Shown piece by piece: positions 18,241 through 28,092 of a stretch of DNA of 64,000 nucleotides. The translations under genes were made by a program, and so were the position numbers. Origin of the DNA: DASRIA01 sp963768885 (lineage in GTDB: Bacteria; Actinomycetota; Thermoleophilia; Solirubrobacterales; JBBDJG01); contig CAVYJN010000007.1 of the NCBI GenBank assembly GCA_963768885.1, forward strand, positions 661,206 through 725,205. The letters are read 5' to 3'. The notes under the pieces were generated by a model. The model was not told where the DNA came from. It ran no database searches and saw only the letters and a program-made list of their open reading frames with translations. Position 1 is the first letter of the stretch. Every line of letters starts with the position of its first letter.

Positions 18241-19512
18241 CTATTTCAAGAAGCCCTCGTAGTTGCGCATCATCAGCTGCGCTTCCAACTGCTTCACCGT
18301 GTCGAGCGCCACTCCGATCGCGATCAGCAGCGAGGTGCCGCCGAAGTAGAAGTTCGCGCTGGTCTGGTTGAACAACAGCGTCGGGAACGCGGCCACGGCG
18401 GCGAGGAAGATCGCCCCCGGGAATGTGAGGCGCGCGAGGATGCGGTCCAGATACTCGGCCGTCGGCCGGCCGGGCCGCACCCCCGGGATGAACCCGCCGT
18501 ACTTCTTCAGGTTGTCGGCCTGGTCCACGGGGTTGAACGTGACCGCCGTGTAGAAGTACGTGAAGATGAAGATGAAGAAGCACTCCCCGACGATGAACGC
18601 CCATCCGTTCGGGTTGAAGAACGCCGACAGGTCCTGCGCCCACTGCGCCTGGGTGAGCTCGCCGATCGTGGGCGGGAAGGCCATGATCGAGGCGGCGAAG
18701 ATCACCGGGATCACGCCCGCCATGTTCACGCGCAGCGGCAGGTAGGTCGAGCCGCCGCTGGTCATGCGGCGTCCCACCACCCGTTTTGCGTACTGCACCG
18801 GGATCCGGCGCTGCCCTTCCTGGATGAAGACGATGCCGACGATCACGCCGAGCGCGATGAACGGCATCATCACCTTGAAGACCTGGTCCGGGTTGGTCCA
18901 CCAGCCCTGGATGCCGGGCAGCAGGCCGGCGATGATCGAGGCGAAGATCAGCAGCGAGATGCCGTTTCCGATGCCTCGCTGGGTGATCAGCTCGCCCATC
19001 CACATCAGCAGCGTGCAGCCCGCGGTGAGCGTTACGACGATCATGAAGAGCTTGCCGAAGGTGAGCGTCCCGACGATGCTCTCGCCGGACTGGCGGCCGA
19101 TCGTCCGGAACAGGAACACGAAGCCGATCGACTGGGCGGTCGCGAGCGCCACGGTCAGGTAGCGCGTGTACTGCGTGATCTTCTGCTGGCCGACCTCGCC
19201 CTCCTTCTGGAGCTTCTCGAGGGTCGGGATCGCGACCGTCAGCAGCTGCAGGATGATCGACGCCGTGATGTAGGGCATGATCCCCAGCGAGAAGATCGCG
19301 AAGTTCTGGAGCCCTCCGCCCGAGAAGAGGTTGAGGAATCCGAGGATGTTCGAGCCGTTGAAGCTGTCGCCGATGTTCTTGACTGCGTCGACGTCGACGC
19401 CCGGCACCGGCACCACCGCCCCGAGGCGGTAGAGGGCCAGGATCGAGAACGTGAAGATGATCTTCTTCCGGATCTCCGGAACGCTGAATGCGTTTGCGAT
19501 CGTTGCGATCAC
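18241..19512 (-). CDS. secY: Preprotein translocase subunit SecY
   Basis: Central channel protein of the Sec translocon, about 423 residues with ten predicted membrane helices. Conserved blocks include GIMPYITASIILQLL, GNGISLLIF and RRIPVQYAKRVVG in the cytoplasmic loop, and the C-terminal NYEGFLK. The start is set at GTG 19512, which makes a 4-bp GTGA overlap with the rplO stop and gives MIATIANAFSVPEIRKK, a typical SecY N-terminus; the frame is open further to 19554 but inside rplO. Confidence 0.95.
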   Translation of the reverse strand: MIATIANAFSVPEIRKKIIFTFSILALYRLGAVVPVPGVDVDAVKNIGDSFNGSNILGFLNLFSGGGLQNFAIFSLGIMPYITASIILQLLTVAIPTLEKLQKEGEVGQQKITQYTRYLTVALATAQSIGFVFLFRTIGRQSGESIVGTLTFGKLFMIVVTLTAGCTLLMWMGELITQRGIGNGISLLIFASIIAGLLPGIQGWWTNPDQVFKVMMPFIALGVIVGIVFIQEGQRRIPVQYAKRVVGRRMTSGGSTYLPLRVNMAGVIPVIFAASIMAFPPTIGELTQAQWAQDLSAFFNPNGWAFIVGECFFIFIFTYFYTAVTFNPVDQADNLKKYGGFIPGVRPGRPTAEYLDRILARLTFPGAIFLAAVAAFPTLLFNQTSANFYFGGTSLLIAIGVALDTVKQLEAQLMMRNYEGFLK

Positions 19513-20024
19513 TTGGAGCGCCTCCAGGGCTGCTTCGCCTCGATCACGTTGCACTTGCCCCCCGCGCCCTCGATCGCCTCACGCGCCTTCGCGCTGTACG
19601 CGTGCGCCGACACGACGAGGTTCTTGCGCTCGAGGTCGCCGCGCGCGAGCACCTTCACGGGGGTTTGCTTGCGGGTCGCGAGGCCGCGGGCGCGGAGCGT
19701 GTCAGGTGTCACCTCGGCGCCGTCCTCGAAGCGGTTGAGGTCCGTCAGGTTGACGGGCTGGGTGTGGGTGCGGAAAGGCTCGAACGGCATCGACTTCTTC
19801 ATGTGGGGGCCGCGCAGCTTGCGCATGCGCATGTGCAGCGGCATCTGGCCGCCCTCGTAGCCCGCCTTGCGCTTGTTGCCCGAGCGCGCGCCCGCGCCCT
19901 TCTGGCCGCGCCCGGCGGTCCTGCCGTAACCGGAGCCCTCGCCCCTGCCGACGCGCTTGCGCGGCTTGCGCGCGCCGCGCGGCGGCCGCAAGGAGTGCAG
20001 GCCGATGCCGGCGTCGTCAGGCAC
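19509..20024 (-). CDS. rplO: 50S ribosomal protein L15
   Basis: 171 residues. The Gly/Arg-rich N-terminal half (RKRVGRGEGSGYGRTAGRGQ) threads into 23S rRNA, and the C-terminal block KVLARGDLERKNLVV is conserved. It overlaps rpmD by 8 bp upstream and secY by 4 bp downstream, indicating translational coupling in the spc operon. Intact. Confidence 0.95.
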   Translation of the reverse strand: MPDDAGIGLHSLRPPRGARKPRKRVGRGEGSGYGRTAGRGQKGAGARSGNKRKAGYEGGQMPLHMRMRKLRGPHMKKSMPFEPFRTHTQPVNLTDLNRFEDGAEVTPDTLRARGLATRKQTPVKVLARGDLERKNLVVSAHAYSAKAREAIEGAGGKCNVIEAKQPWRRSK

Positions 20025-20208
20025 CCGCGCCCTCCTCGACCTTCACGAGATGCGCGACCACGCGCAGCATGCCGCGTACCTCCGGGCGGTCGGGGCGCTC
20101 GGTCGACGTGCCGATGCCACGCAGGCCCAGCGAGCGCAAGGTGTCGCGCTGGGGGCCGTTGGCTCCCGCGGAACTCTTGGACTGGGTGATCACGAGGTTG
20201 GAAGCCAT
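20017..20208 (-). CDS. rpmD: 50S ribosomal protein L30
   Basis: 63 residues, the usual small bacterial size, with LVITQSKSSAGANGPQRDTL and LGLRGIGTSTERPD, matching the L30 ferredoxin-like fold blocks. It lies between rpsE (6 bp away) and rplO (8-bp overlap). Confidence 0.92.
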   Translation of the reverse strand: MASNLVITQSKSSAGANGPQRDTLRSLGLRGIGTSTERPDRPEVRGMLRVVAHLVKVEEGAGA

Positions 20209-20214
20209 GATGGG

Positions 20215-20826
20215 CTACTCCGCGGCGGCAGCCGGCGCCGCCTCGGCGGGGGCGGCCTCGCCGTCACCCGCGGGCACGCCATCGACGGTGCGCTGCGTCT
20301 CGCCGGACTCGGAGGACAGGCCGAGCACCTGGGCCACGGTCTTGCCGCGCAGCGCCGCGACCTCCTCGGGCCGCTTGAGGCCGTGCAGGCCGGCGACGGT
20401 CGCCTTCACGAGGTTGATCGGGTTCTGGCTGCCGAGGCTCTTGGAGAGCACGTCGCGGATGCCGGCCAGCTCCAGCACGGCGCGAACGGGGCCGCCGGCG
20501 ATCACGCCCGTTCCCTCCGAGGCGGGCTTCAGCAGCACCTGGCCGGATCCGTAGCGCCCGACGGTCTTGTGCGTGATCGTGTGGTGGTGCTTGGGAACGC
20601 GGAAAAGGCTCTTCTTGCCCCGCTCGACCGCCTTCTGGATCGCAAGCGGGACCTCGTTGGCCTTGCCGTAGCCGACCCCGACGATCTGGTCCTCGTCGCC
20701 GACCACCACCAACGCCGTGAAAGAGAAGCGCCGACCGCCCTTGACGACCTTGGCGACGCGGTTGATGGCCACGACCCGCTCCTGCAGGTCGAGTCCCTGG
20801 GGGTTGATGCGATCGTCGCGAGCCAT
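20215..20826 (-). CDS. rpsE: 30S ribosomal protein S5 with Ala/Glu-rich C-terminal tail
   Basis: 203 residues. Conserved S5 blocks: ERVVAINRVAKVVKGGRRFS, GVGYGKANEVPLAIQKA, and GGPVRAVLELAGIRDVLSKS. The last 30 or so residues are a disordered acidic Ala/Glu/Pro tail ending EAAPAEAAPAAAAE, beyond the usual fold. S5 takes part in decoding fidelity and 30S assembly. Frame intact; a 38-nt spacer separates it from rplR. Confidence 0.95.
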   Translation of the reverse strand: MARDDRINPQGLDLQERVVAINRVAKVVKGGRRFSFTALVVVGDEDQIVGVGYGKANEVPLAIQKAVERGKKSLFRVPKHHHTITHKTVGRYGSGQVLLKPASEGTGVIAGGPVRAVLELAGIRDVLSKSLGSQNPINLVKATVAGLHGLKRPEEVAALRGKTVAQVLGLSSESGETQRTVDGVPAGDGEAAPAEAAPAAAAE

Positions 20827-20864
20827 GGGCTGAGGGTACTAAAGGGTCCTTTCCGAGCCGACCG

Positions 20865-21224
20865 TCAGAACTTCAGGCCGCCCTCCCGGGCGCCCTCGGC
20901 GAGCGCCCTCACGCGCCCGTGGTACTTGTATCCGCCGCGGTCGAACACGCAGGTCTCGATCCCGGCCTCCTTGGCACGCTGCGCCAGCACCTCGCCGGCG
21001 CGCTTTGCCTGCTCGACCGCCTTCAGGTCACGCAGGTCCGGCTCGAACCACCGCACCGCCGCCACCGTGTGCCCGCGCTGGTCGTCGATCAACTGGGCGA
21101 CCACGCCACGGTTGGAGCGGTAGACCGACAGGCGCGGCCGCTCGGCGGTCCCGGTCGCCTTCGCGCGGATCCGGCGGCGGCGCCGAACCCGCCGCGCGCG
21201 CTTCTCGAGCACGGCCGTCGTCAT
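20865..21224 (-). CDS. rplR: 50S ribosomal protein L18
   Basis: 119 residues with an Arg-rich N-terminus (RARRVRRRRRIRAKATG), RPRLSVYRSNRGVVAQLIDD and a C-terminal FDRGGYKYHGRVRALAEGAR, the 5S-rRNA-binding L18 core. The start overlaps the rplF stop by 4 bp (ATGA). Confidence 0.96.
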   Translation of the reverse strand: MTTAVLEKRARRVRRRRRIRAKATGTAERPRLSVYRSNRGVVAQLIDDQRGHTVAAVRWFEPDLRDLKAVEQAKRAGEVLAQRAKEAGIETCVFDRGGYKYHGRVRALAEGAREGGLKF

Positions 21225-21754
21225 GCGCGCTTGCCGACCTTGCGGGCGACGTACTCGCCCACGTAGCGCACGCCCTTGCCCTTGTAGGGCTCGGGCGGCC
21301 GGAACTTGCGGATCCGTGCGGCGGTCTCGCCGACCACCTGCTTGTCGATGCCGCGCACGACGATCTGGGTCGGCGCCGGCACCTCGAACTCGATCCCCTC
21401 GGGCGCGTCCAGCCGGACCGGGTGCGAGAACCCGAGCGCAAGCTCGAGCGTGCGGCCCTTGAGGTTGGCGCGGTAGCCGACGCCCTGGATCTCGAGGCGC
21501 TTCTCGAAGCCGTTGGTGACCCCCTCGACCATGTTGAACACGAGGCTCCGCGTGAGGCCGTGGAGCGCACGGTGCTCGCCGCGGTCGGTCGGGCGCTTGA
21601 CGACCAGGCTCCCGTTCTCGCGCTCGAAGGAGAGGTCGGGCGAGACCGCCTGCTGAAGCTGGCCCTTCGGGCCCTTGACCCGCACGAGACCGGGATCGAT
21701 CTGGACGTCGACGCCGTCGGGGATCTGGATCGGAAGTCTGCCGATGCGGCTCAT
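21221..21754 (-). CDS. rplF: 50S ribosomal protein L6
   Basis: 177 residues starting MSRIGRLPIQIPDGV, with two similar L6 folds and the C-terminal signature PEPYKGKGVRYVGEYVARK. L6 lies near the sarcin-ricin loop. Coupled to rplR by ATGA; 16 bp after rpsH. Frame intact. Confidence 0.96.
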   Translation of the reverse strand: MSRIGRLPIQIPDGVDVQIDPGLVRVKGPKGQLQQAVSPDLSFERENGSLVVKRPTDRGEHRALHGLTRSLVFNMVEGVTNGFEKRLEIQGVGYRANLKGRTLELALGFSHPVRLDAPEGIEFEVPAPTQIVVRGIDKQVVGETAARIRKFRPPEPYKGKGVRYVGEYVARKVGKRA

Positions 21755-21770
21755 GCGAAACCTGCCTCGA

Positions 21771-22199
21771 TCACCAGATGTGGGCGAGGACCTCGCCCCC
21801 GACGTGCACGTCGCGCGCCTGGTAGGCGGTCATCACGCCCTTCGAGGTGGTCAGGATGGCCGTGCCCATGCCGCCCTGCACGCGGGGGAGCTGGTCGGCA
21901 TTCGCGTACTGGCGCCGCCCGGGCTTGGAGATGCGGCGCAGCCCGCTGATCACGGGCTCGCGGTCCTCGGTGTAGCGCAGCTGGATCCGCAGCGCCTCGA
22001 ACTCCGCCGTGGTCTTGCGGTTGCTCGAGCCGGGCGGGCGATCGGTCTTCTCGACCGCGAAGCCCTGGATGTACCCCTCCTGCTGGAGCACCCGCGCCAG
22101 CTCCTGGTTGAGCCGCGAAGCGGGCACGATCACGTCGTCGCGATCCGCGTGGATCGCGTTGCGTATGCGCGTAAGGAAATCTGCGACTGAGTCGGTCAA
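21771..22199 (-). CDS. rpsH: 30S ribosomal protein S8
   Basis: 142 residues starting MTDSVADFLTRIRNAIHADR. The C-terminal signature GGMGTAILTTSKGVMT matches the S8 helix-turn that binds 16S rRNA helix 21 and, in many bacteria, the spc operon mRNA. The middle holds a basic insertion (DRPPGSSNRKTTAEFEALRI), slightly longer than average. Intact. Confidence 0.95.
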   Translation of the reverse strand: MTDSVADFLTRIRNAIHADRDDVIVPASRLNQELARVLQQEGYIQGFAVEKTDRPPGSSNRKTTAEFEALRIQLRYTEDREPVISGLRRISKPGRRQYANADQLPRVQGGMGTAILTTSKGVMTAYQARDVHVGGEVLAHIW

Positions 22200-22218
22200 G
22201 TCAGCTCCACCCTCGCTG

Positions 22219-22404
22219 CTACCAAGAGGACTTCGTCATGCCCGGGATCATGCCCTGGTGGGCGATCTCCCGCAGGCAGATGCGGCACAGGCCGAACTTC
22301 CGGTAGTACGCCCGTGAGCGCCCGCACCGCCGGCAGCGATTGTAGTTGCGTGTCTTGAACTTGCTTCCGCGCTGCTGGCGGACTCTCTGTGAGGTCTTGG
22401 CCAT
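22219..22404 (-). CDS. rpsN: 30S ribosomal protein S14, zinc-binding type Z
   Basis: 61 residues with CRRCGRSRAYYRKFGLCRIC, two CxxC pairs forming the zinc ribbon of the short S14 type, and the C-terminal KSSW. Zinc-binding S14, S4 and L36 all occur here, with no zinc-free duplicates in the window. It is 6 bp after rplE. Confidence 0.96.
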   Translation of the reverse strand: MAKTSQRVRQQRGSKFKTRNYNRCRRCGRSRAYYRKFGLCRICLREIAHQGMIPGMTKSSW

Positions 22405-22410
22405 TGTCTC

Positions 22411-23135
<725 letters not shown>

Positions 23136-23136
<1 letters not shown>

Positions 23137-23481
23137 CAGTTGCCCTCCGCCAGCTTCTGGCCGGACCGCACGGCGACGCGCTCGCGGCGGCCCTCCTCGG
23201 TGCGCTCGATGCGCACGCGCGTGGGCGCGTTCTCGCGAGGGTCGACGACCATCACGTTGGAGATGTGGATCGGGCCCTCCTTCTCGATCACGCCGCCCAC
23301 CTGCCCGCCGCGCTGGGTGTCCTTCAGCGAGCGCGGGCGCTGGTGGCGCTTCACGATGTTGAGGCCCTCGACGAACACCTTGCTCTTCTTCGGGTTCGAC
23401 GCGCAGCACCCGGCCCTGCTTGCCGGAGTCCTTGCCCGCGATCACCTGGACCGTGTCGCCGCGACGGATCTTGGCGGCCAT
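23136..23481 (-). CDS. rplX: 50S ribosomal protein L24 (one frameshift)
   Basis: The N-terminal part MAAKIRRGDTVQVIAGKDSG, with its KOW motif and GKQGRVLRVEP, is in one frame and VFVEGLNIVKRHQRPRSLKD to AEGN in another. An extra C near 23395-23405 (GTCGAACCCGAAGAAG) explains it; removal gives RVEPKKSKVFVEGLN, the normal sequence, and a protein of about 114 residues. L24 is an early 50S assembly protein, so the shift is probably a sequence error. Gene order rplN-rplX-rplE is normal. Confidence 0.93.
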
Positions 23482-23483
23482 CG

Positions 23484-23852
23484 CTACAGGACCTCCGGGG
23501 CGAGGGAGACGATCTTCATGAAGTTGCGCTCGCGCAGCTCGCGCGCGACGGGGCCGAAGATGCGCGTGCCGCGCGGGTTGTTGCCGGCGTCGATGAGCAC
23601 GGCCGCGTTCTCGTCGAAGGCGATGTACGTGCCGTCCTTGCGGCCGAGCTGGCGGCGGGTGCGGACCACGACCGCCTGCACAACCTCGCCCTTCTTGACG
23701 GCGCCCTGCGGCGTCGCGCTCTTCACGGTCCCGACGATCACGTCGCCCACGCCCGCGTAGCGCCGCCGCGACCCGCCCTTGACGCGGATGCACAGCAGCT
23801 CCCGCGCACCGGTGTTGTCCGCCACCTTCAGCCTTGTCTCGGCCTGGATCAC
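23484..23852 (-). CDS. rplN: 50S ribosomal protein L14
   Basis: Start set at GTG 23852, giving VIQAETRLKVADNTGAREL and exactly 122 residues, the usual length. Signature blocks: VGDVIVGTVKSATPQGAVKK and the C-terminal RELRERNFMKIVSLAPEVL. The frame is open upstream inside rpsQ but without family support. Intact. Confidence 0.95.
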   Translation of the reverse strand: MIQAETRLKVADNTGARELLCIRVKGGSRRRYAGVGDVIVGTVKSATPQGAVKKGEVVQAVVVRTRRQLGRKDGTYIAFDENAAVLIDAGNNPRGTRIFGPVARELRERNFMKIVSLAPEVL

Positions 23853-23856
23853 GGTG

Positions 23857-24491
23857 CTAGCGGGCCTTCTCCAGCACCTGGTCCAGGCGCCAGCGCTTGG
23901 TGCGCGACAGCGGTCGGGCCTCGATGACGCGCACGACGTCACCCTCGTTGGCCTCGTTGCGCTCGTCGTGGACATGCAAGCGTCCCCGTCTCGCGCACGA
24001 CCTTTCCGTAGACGCGGTGACGCGCCACGCGGTCGATTCGGACCGTGATGGTCTTGTCCGCCTTGCTCGAGACGACCACGCCCTGCCGCGACTTGCGCTT
24101 GCCGGGCTCGCGGGGCTCCGCGACGGCCTGAGCGGTCTCGGCCTGTGGCGCTGCGCGCCGCTTCTCGCGCCGCTTGTGCCGCCACCGGCGGCGCTCCTGG
24201 GCCTTGTGGGCGCGCTGCTCCGCGCGCTCGCGCAGGCGATCCTCGGTCGACCGGGGCGGGCCGCCCGGGCCGTCGGCGCGGGAGCGCTCCCGCCGGCGTC
24301 GCTCGCGCGGCGACAGCTGCTCGGCGGGCTCGGCCTCCGCGGCCGGCTCGGCGGCCTCAGGGGCAGCCTCGGCCGCGGGCTCCTCCGCCGGGGTCTCCTC
24401 GGCGGCCGGGGTCTCCTCGCGCCGCGGTCTCCTCGGCAGCCGGGGTCTCTTCCTCGGGTGCCTGCTGGTCGTTCTTCTCTTCTTCCGCCAT
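23857..24491 (-). CDS. rpsQ: 30S ribosomal protein S17 with a ~125-residue charged N-terminal extension (two frameshifts)
   Basis: S17 proper is the C-terminal 80 or so residues: KSRQGVVVSSKADKTITVRI, RHRVYGKVVRET and LHVHDERNEANEGDVVRVIE to TKRWRLDQVLEKAR. Upstream, an open frame begins at ATG 24491 (MAEEEKNDQQAPEEETPAAE) with an RBS-like GAGG 7 nt before it. It contains tandem EETPAAE-type repeats, then an Arg-rich stretch (SPRERRRRERSRADG...). Extra bases near 24418 and 23980 shift the frame by one; correcting both gives one protein of about 210 residues, more than twice the usual S17. The extension is read from codon-consistent sequence but depends on one correction. Confidence 0.82.
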
Positions 24492-24502
24492 CACGTCCTC
24501 GT

Positions 24503-24718
24503 CTATGCCTTTCGAAGCTCGGTCTCGATGTCGAGATTGCGCTCGTTCGCAATCGTGTACGCCCGCGCGAGCGAGCGCTTCGCCTCGCGCAGCCGCGCGG
24601 TGTTCTCGAGCTCACCCGTCGAGTTGCGGAAGCGCAGGTTGAAGAGCTCGTCGCGAAACTCCCGCACCTTGTCGACGAGCTGGTCGTTGTCGAGATTGCG
24701 GACCTCTTTCGTCTTCAT
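24503..24718 (-). CDS. rpmC: 50S ribosomal protein L29
   Basis: 71 residues from ATG 24718: MKTKEVRNLDNDQLVDKVRE, then ELFNLRFRNSTGELENTARL, the two-helix L29 protein that docks chaperones and SRP at the tunnel exit. In the sequence as given it reads in frame with L16 upstream, with no stop between; see rplP. It ends 11 bp before rpsQ. Confidence 0.93.
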   Translation of the reverse strand: MKTKEVRNLDNDQLVDKVREFRDELFNLRFRNSTGELENTARLREAKRSLARAYTIANERNLDIETELRKA

Positions 24719-25132
24719 CGCTTGGTCCTCGCGCATCACGAACTTGGTCTTCACTGGAAGCTTGTGGCCGGCCAGGCGCATCGCCTCGCGGGCGAGCTCC
24801 TCCGGGACGCCGGCGAGCTCGAACATCACGCGGCCGGGCTTGACGACCGCGACCCAGAACTCCGGTGAGCCCTTTCCGGATCCCATGCGGGTCTCGGCCG
24901 GCTTCTTGGTCACGGGCTTGTCGGGGAAGATGTTGATCCAGACCTTCCCGCCGCGCTTGATCTTGCGGGTCATGGCGATACGAGCCGCCTCGATCTGGCG
25001 GTTCGTGATCCACGCGGCCTCGAGGGACTTCAGGCCGTACTCGCCGAACTGGACGGTGCTGCCGCCCTTCGTCGCCCCGGCCCTGCGGCCACGGTGCTGC
25101 TTGCGGTGCTTGACGCGCTTGGGGCTGAGCAT
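24715..25132 (-). CDS. rplP: 50S ribosomal protein L16 (stop lost by probable 1-base insertion)
   Basis: Starts MLSPKRVKHRKQHRGRRAGA and contains WITNRQIEAARIAMTRKIKR and PVTKKPAETRMGSGKG, the L16 fold close to the A site. The frame runs on into rpmC through KFVMREDQA. Removing one C from GACCAAGCGATGA makes MREDKR followed by TGA in a 4-bp ATGA overlap with the L29 start, the coupling style used elsewhere in this operon. The fusion is therefore probably an artefact and the coordinates assume that stop. Its ATG overlaps the rpsC stop by one base. Confidence 0.92.
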
Positions 25133-25986
25133 CAGCCGCCCCTCCCCTGTCCGCCGCCACGGCCGCCGCCGCCACGCGGGCCGCCGCCCCTGGGTCCGCC
25201 GCCGCCGCCGCGACCGCCGCCGCCGCCGCGGCCGCCGCCGCCCCTGGGTCCGCCGCGGCCGCCACCTTGCTGGGGCGGGCCGCCGTCGGCGTCGCGGGCA
25301 CGGGAGCCGCGTCCGCGCTGGGGAAGCGGTGCGTCGACGTTGTCGGTGGTGATGTAGCCCTCGGGCATGACCTCGCCCTTGTTGATCCAGCACTTGACGC
25401 CGATGCGCCCGAAGGTCGTGCGGGCCTCGTACAGCCCGTAGTCGATGTCCGCGCGCAGCGTGTGCAGCGGGACGCGGCCCTCGGAGTAGCCCTCCGTGCG
25501 CGCCATCTCGGAGCCGCCCAGGCGGCCGGAGACCTGCACCCGCACGCCCGTCGCGCCGGAGCGCATCGCCGACGTCAGCGCGCGCTTCATCGCGCGGCGA
25601 AACGCGACACGGTTCTGGAGCTGCTCCGCGATCGACTGCGCGACCAGCTTGGCGTCGAGCTCCGGGCGCTTGACCTCGAGGATGTTGACCCGCACCTGCT
25701 TGGCGGTCATCCGGTGCAGGTCGCGGCGCAGCGCATCCACCTCGCTCCCGGACTTGCCGATCACGATGCCGGGGCGCGCGGTGTGGATGTCGACCGTGAC
25801 CTCGTTCTTGTCCTTGCGGATGCGGATGTCCGACAGGCCGGCATGGCCGAGCTTGCCCTCGATGTGCTCGCGGATCTTGATGTCCTCGAGCAGGTAGTCG
25901 GCGAACTCGCGCTCGTTGAACCAGTTGGACTTCCAGTCATGGATGTAGCCGACCCTGAAACCCTCGGGATGAACCTTCTGCCCCAT
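25132..25986 (-). CDS. rpsC: 30S ribosomal protein S3 with an RGG-rich C-terminal tail
   Basis: 284 residues. The core has the KH domain (VIGKSGSEVDALRRDLHRMT) and the C-terminal domain (RTEGYSEGRVPLHTLRADID, GVKCWINKGEVMPEG). After residue ~220 the chain becomes a low-complexity Gly/Arg tail with many RGG and GGGGRGG units, encoded by GC-only codons at 25135-25270. S3 forms the mRNA entry pore with helicase activity; an RGG tail could add RNA binding. Such tails occur in some actinobacterial S3 proteins, though this one is unusually repetitive. Intact. Confidence 0.94.
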   Translation of the reverse strand: MGQKVHPEGFRVGYIHDWKSNWFNEREFADYLLEDIKIREHIEGKLGHAGLSDIRIRKDKNEVTVDIHTARPGIVIGKSGSEVDALRRDLHRMTAKQVRVNILEVKRPELDAKLVAQSIAEQLQNRVAFRRAMKRALTSAMRSGATGVRVQVSGRLGGSEMARTEGYSEGRVPLHTLRADIDYGLYEARTTFGRIGVKCWINKGEVMPEGYITTDNVDAPLPQRGRGSRARDADGGPPQQGGGRGGPRGGGGRGGGGGRGGGGGPRGGGPRGGGGRGGGQGRGG

Positions 25987-25990
25987 TAGC

Positions 25991-26662
25991 TCACTCCTTC
26001 GTAGAAAGGCCGACGGTCAGATGGCTCGTGCGCTTGCGAATGCGCGTCGCACGGCCTTGCGCGCGCGGCCGGAAGCGGCGCAGCGTCGGCCCCTCGTCGG
26101 CATAGATCTCTTTCACGAACAGGTCGTCGCCCACGAGATCGTGGTTGTTCTCCGCATTGGCGACTGCGGAGTTCAGCAACCGCTCCACGTCGCGCGCGAC
26201 GCCACGCGGGCTGTGACGAAGAAGCGCTCGCGCTTCCGAGACCGAGTGGCCGCGCACGTGGTCCATCACCAGTCGCGCCTTGCGCGCGGATGAGCGCACG
26301 TACTTGGCGCGGGCGCGCACCAGCGGCCGCTGCGGAGCCTCGCGCTCGGCAGCCGGCGCCTTCTTCGCGGCAGGCTTCTTCGCGGCGGGCTTGGCGGGCT
26401 TCTCGGCGGCGGCCTTCTTCGCGGCCGGCTTGCGGGCCGGCTTGCGCGGAGGCTTGGCCTCGGCCTTCGCGTCGGGCTTGGCGTCCGCCTTCGGGCCCTC
26501 TTTCGGCTCGTCCTTCGCGGCCGCCTTGCGCGCCCTCGGCTTGGCGGCGCCGCGCTTGGACTCCGCCGACTTCGCCGCAGGCTTCGCCGCAGCCTTGGCG
26601 CGGGGCTTCGGCTTGGGCTTCTCGGCCGGTGGCTTCTTGTCTTTTTTCTCTTCGTCCGCCAT
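25991..26662 (-). CDS. rplV: 50S ribosomal protein L22 with a histone-H1-like N-terminal extension
   Basis: 223 residues, about twice the usual size. Residues 1 to ~110 are almost only Lys, Ala, Pro, Glu and Arg in KPAAKK-type repeats (AAAEKPAKPAAKKPAAKKAP). The L22 core follows: RAKYVRSSARKARLVMDHVR, LLNSAVANAENNHDL and the hairpin RRFRPRAQGRATRIRKRTSH lining the exit tunnel. Mycobacterial L22 has a comparable AKKAP tail at the C-terminus; here it is at the N-terminus. Start ATG 26662 is 3 bp from the rpsS stop. Frame intact. Confidence 0.93.
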   Translation of the reverse strand: MADEEKKDKKPPAEKPKPKPRAKAAAKPAAKSAESKRGAAKPRARKAAAKDEPKEGPKADAKPDAKAEAKPPRKPARKPAAKKAAAEKPAKPAAKKPAAKKAPAAEREAPQRPLVRARAKYVRSSARKARLVMDHVRGHSVSEARALLRHSPRGVARDVERLLNSAVANAENNHDLVGDDLFVKEIYADEGPTLRRFRPRAQGRATRIRKRTSHLTVGLSTKE

Positions 26663-26665
26663 CCA

Positions 26666-26947
26666 CTACCTCACCCGTGCCGTCCTGTCCGAACCCGCGT
26701 GGCCGCGGAAAAGCCGTGTCGGCGCGAACTCGCCGAGCTTGTGCCCGACCATCGACTCGGTCACGAAGACCGGCACGTGCTTGCGGCCGTCGTGCACGGC
26801 GATCGTGTGGCCGACCATCTCGGGGAAGATCGTCGAGGCGCGCGACCAGGTCTTGACCATGCGCTTCTCGCCGCTCTCGTTCATGCGGATGATGCGCTGC
26901 ATCAACCGCTCTTCGACCCACGGGCCCTTTTTCGTAGACCTGCCCAC
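26666..26947 (-). CDS. rpsS: 30S ribosomal protein S19
   Basis: 93 residues: MGRSTKKGPWVEERLMQRI, RASTIFPEMVGHTIAVHDGR and HKLGEFAPTRLFRGHAG, all diagnostic of S19 in the 30S head. Three-base spacers separate it from rplB and rplV. Intact. Confidence 0.96.
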   Translation of the reverse strand: MGRSTKKGPWVEERLMQRIIRMNESGEKRMVKTWSRASTIFPEMVGHTIAVHDGRKHVPVFVTESMVGHKLGEFAPTRLFRGHAGSDRTARVR

Positions 26948-26950
26948 TCT

Positions 26951-27790
<840 letters not shown>

Positions 27791-27793
27791 GCG

Positions 27794-28090
27794 CTACTCG
27801 GCCGCGGCCGCCCCTTCGAACAGCTCGATGCGGTCGCCGGGCGCGAGCTGCACCACGGCCTTCTTCCACTCGCGCGTGCGACCGGTCGTCCAGCCGCGGC
27901 GCTTGGGCTTCGACTTCATCTTCATGGTCCGCACCTCGGTCACCTGCACGTCGAAGACCTCCTCGACGGCGGCCCGGATCTGGGTCTTGTGTGCCTGCGG
28001 ATGCACGCGGAACGTGTACTTGTTGTCCGCGATCAGCGCGTAGCTCTTCTCGGAGATCACGGGGCTGCGGAGGATCTGGCGGGCGTCCAT
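27794..28090 (-). CDS. rplW: 50S ribosomal protein L23
   Basis: 98 residues starting MDARQILRSPVISEKSYALI, with KYTFRVHPQAHKTQIRAAVE and the basic loop KMKSKPKRRGWTTGRTREWK. L23 forms the tunnel-exit docking site for trigger factor and SRP. Two-base spacer from rplD. Intact. Confidence 0.96.
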   Translation of the reverse strand: MDARQILRSPVISEKSYALIADNKYTFRVHPQAHKTQIRAAVEEVFDVQVTEVRTMKMKSKPKRRGWTTGRTREWKKAVVQLAPGDRIELFEGAAAAE

Positions 28091-28092
28091 GG

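Noticed and set aside
25135..25270. GC-only tandem repeat resembling a repeat array
   Set aside because: It is in frame with rpsC and encodes the Gly/Arg-rich S3 tail; no spacers, so not CRISPR.
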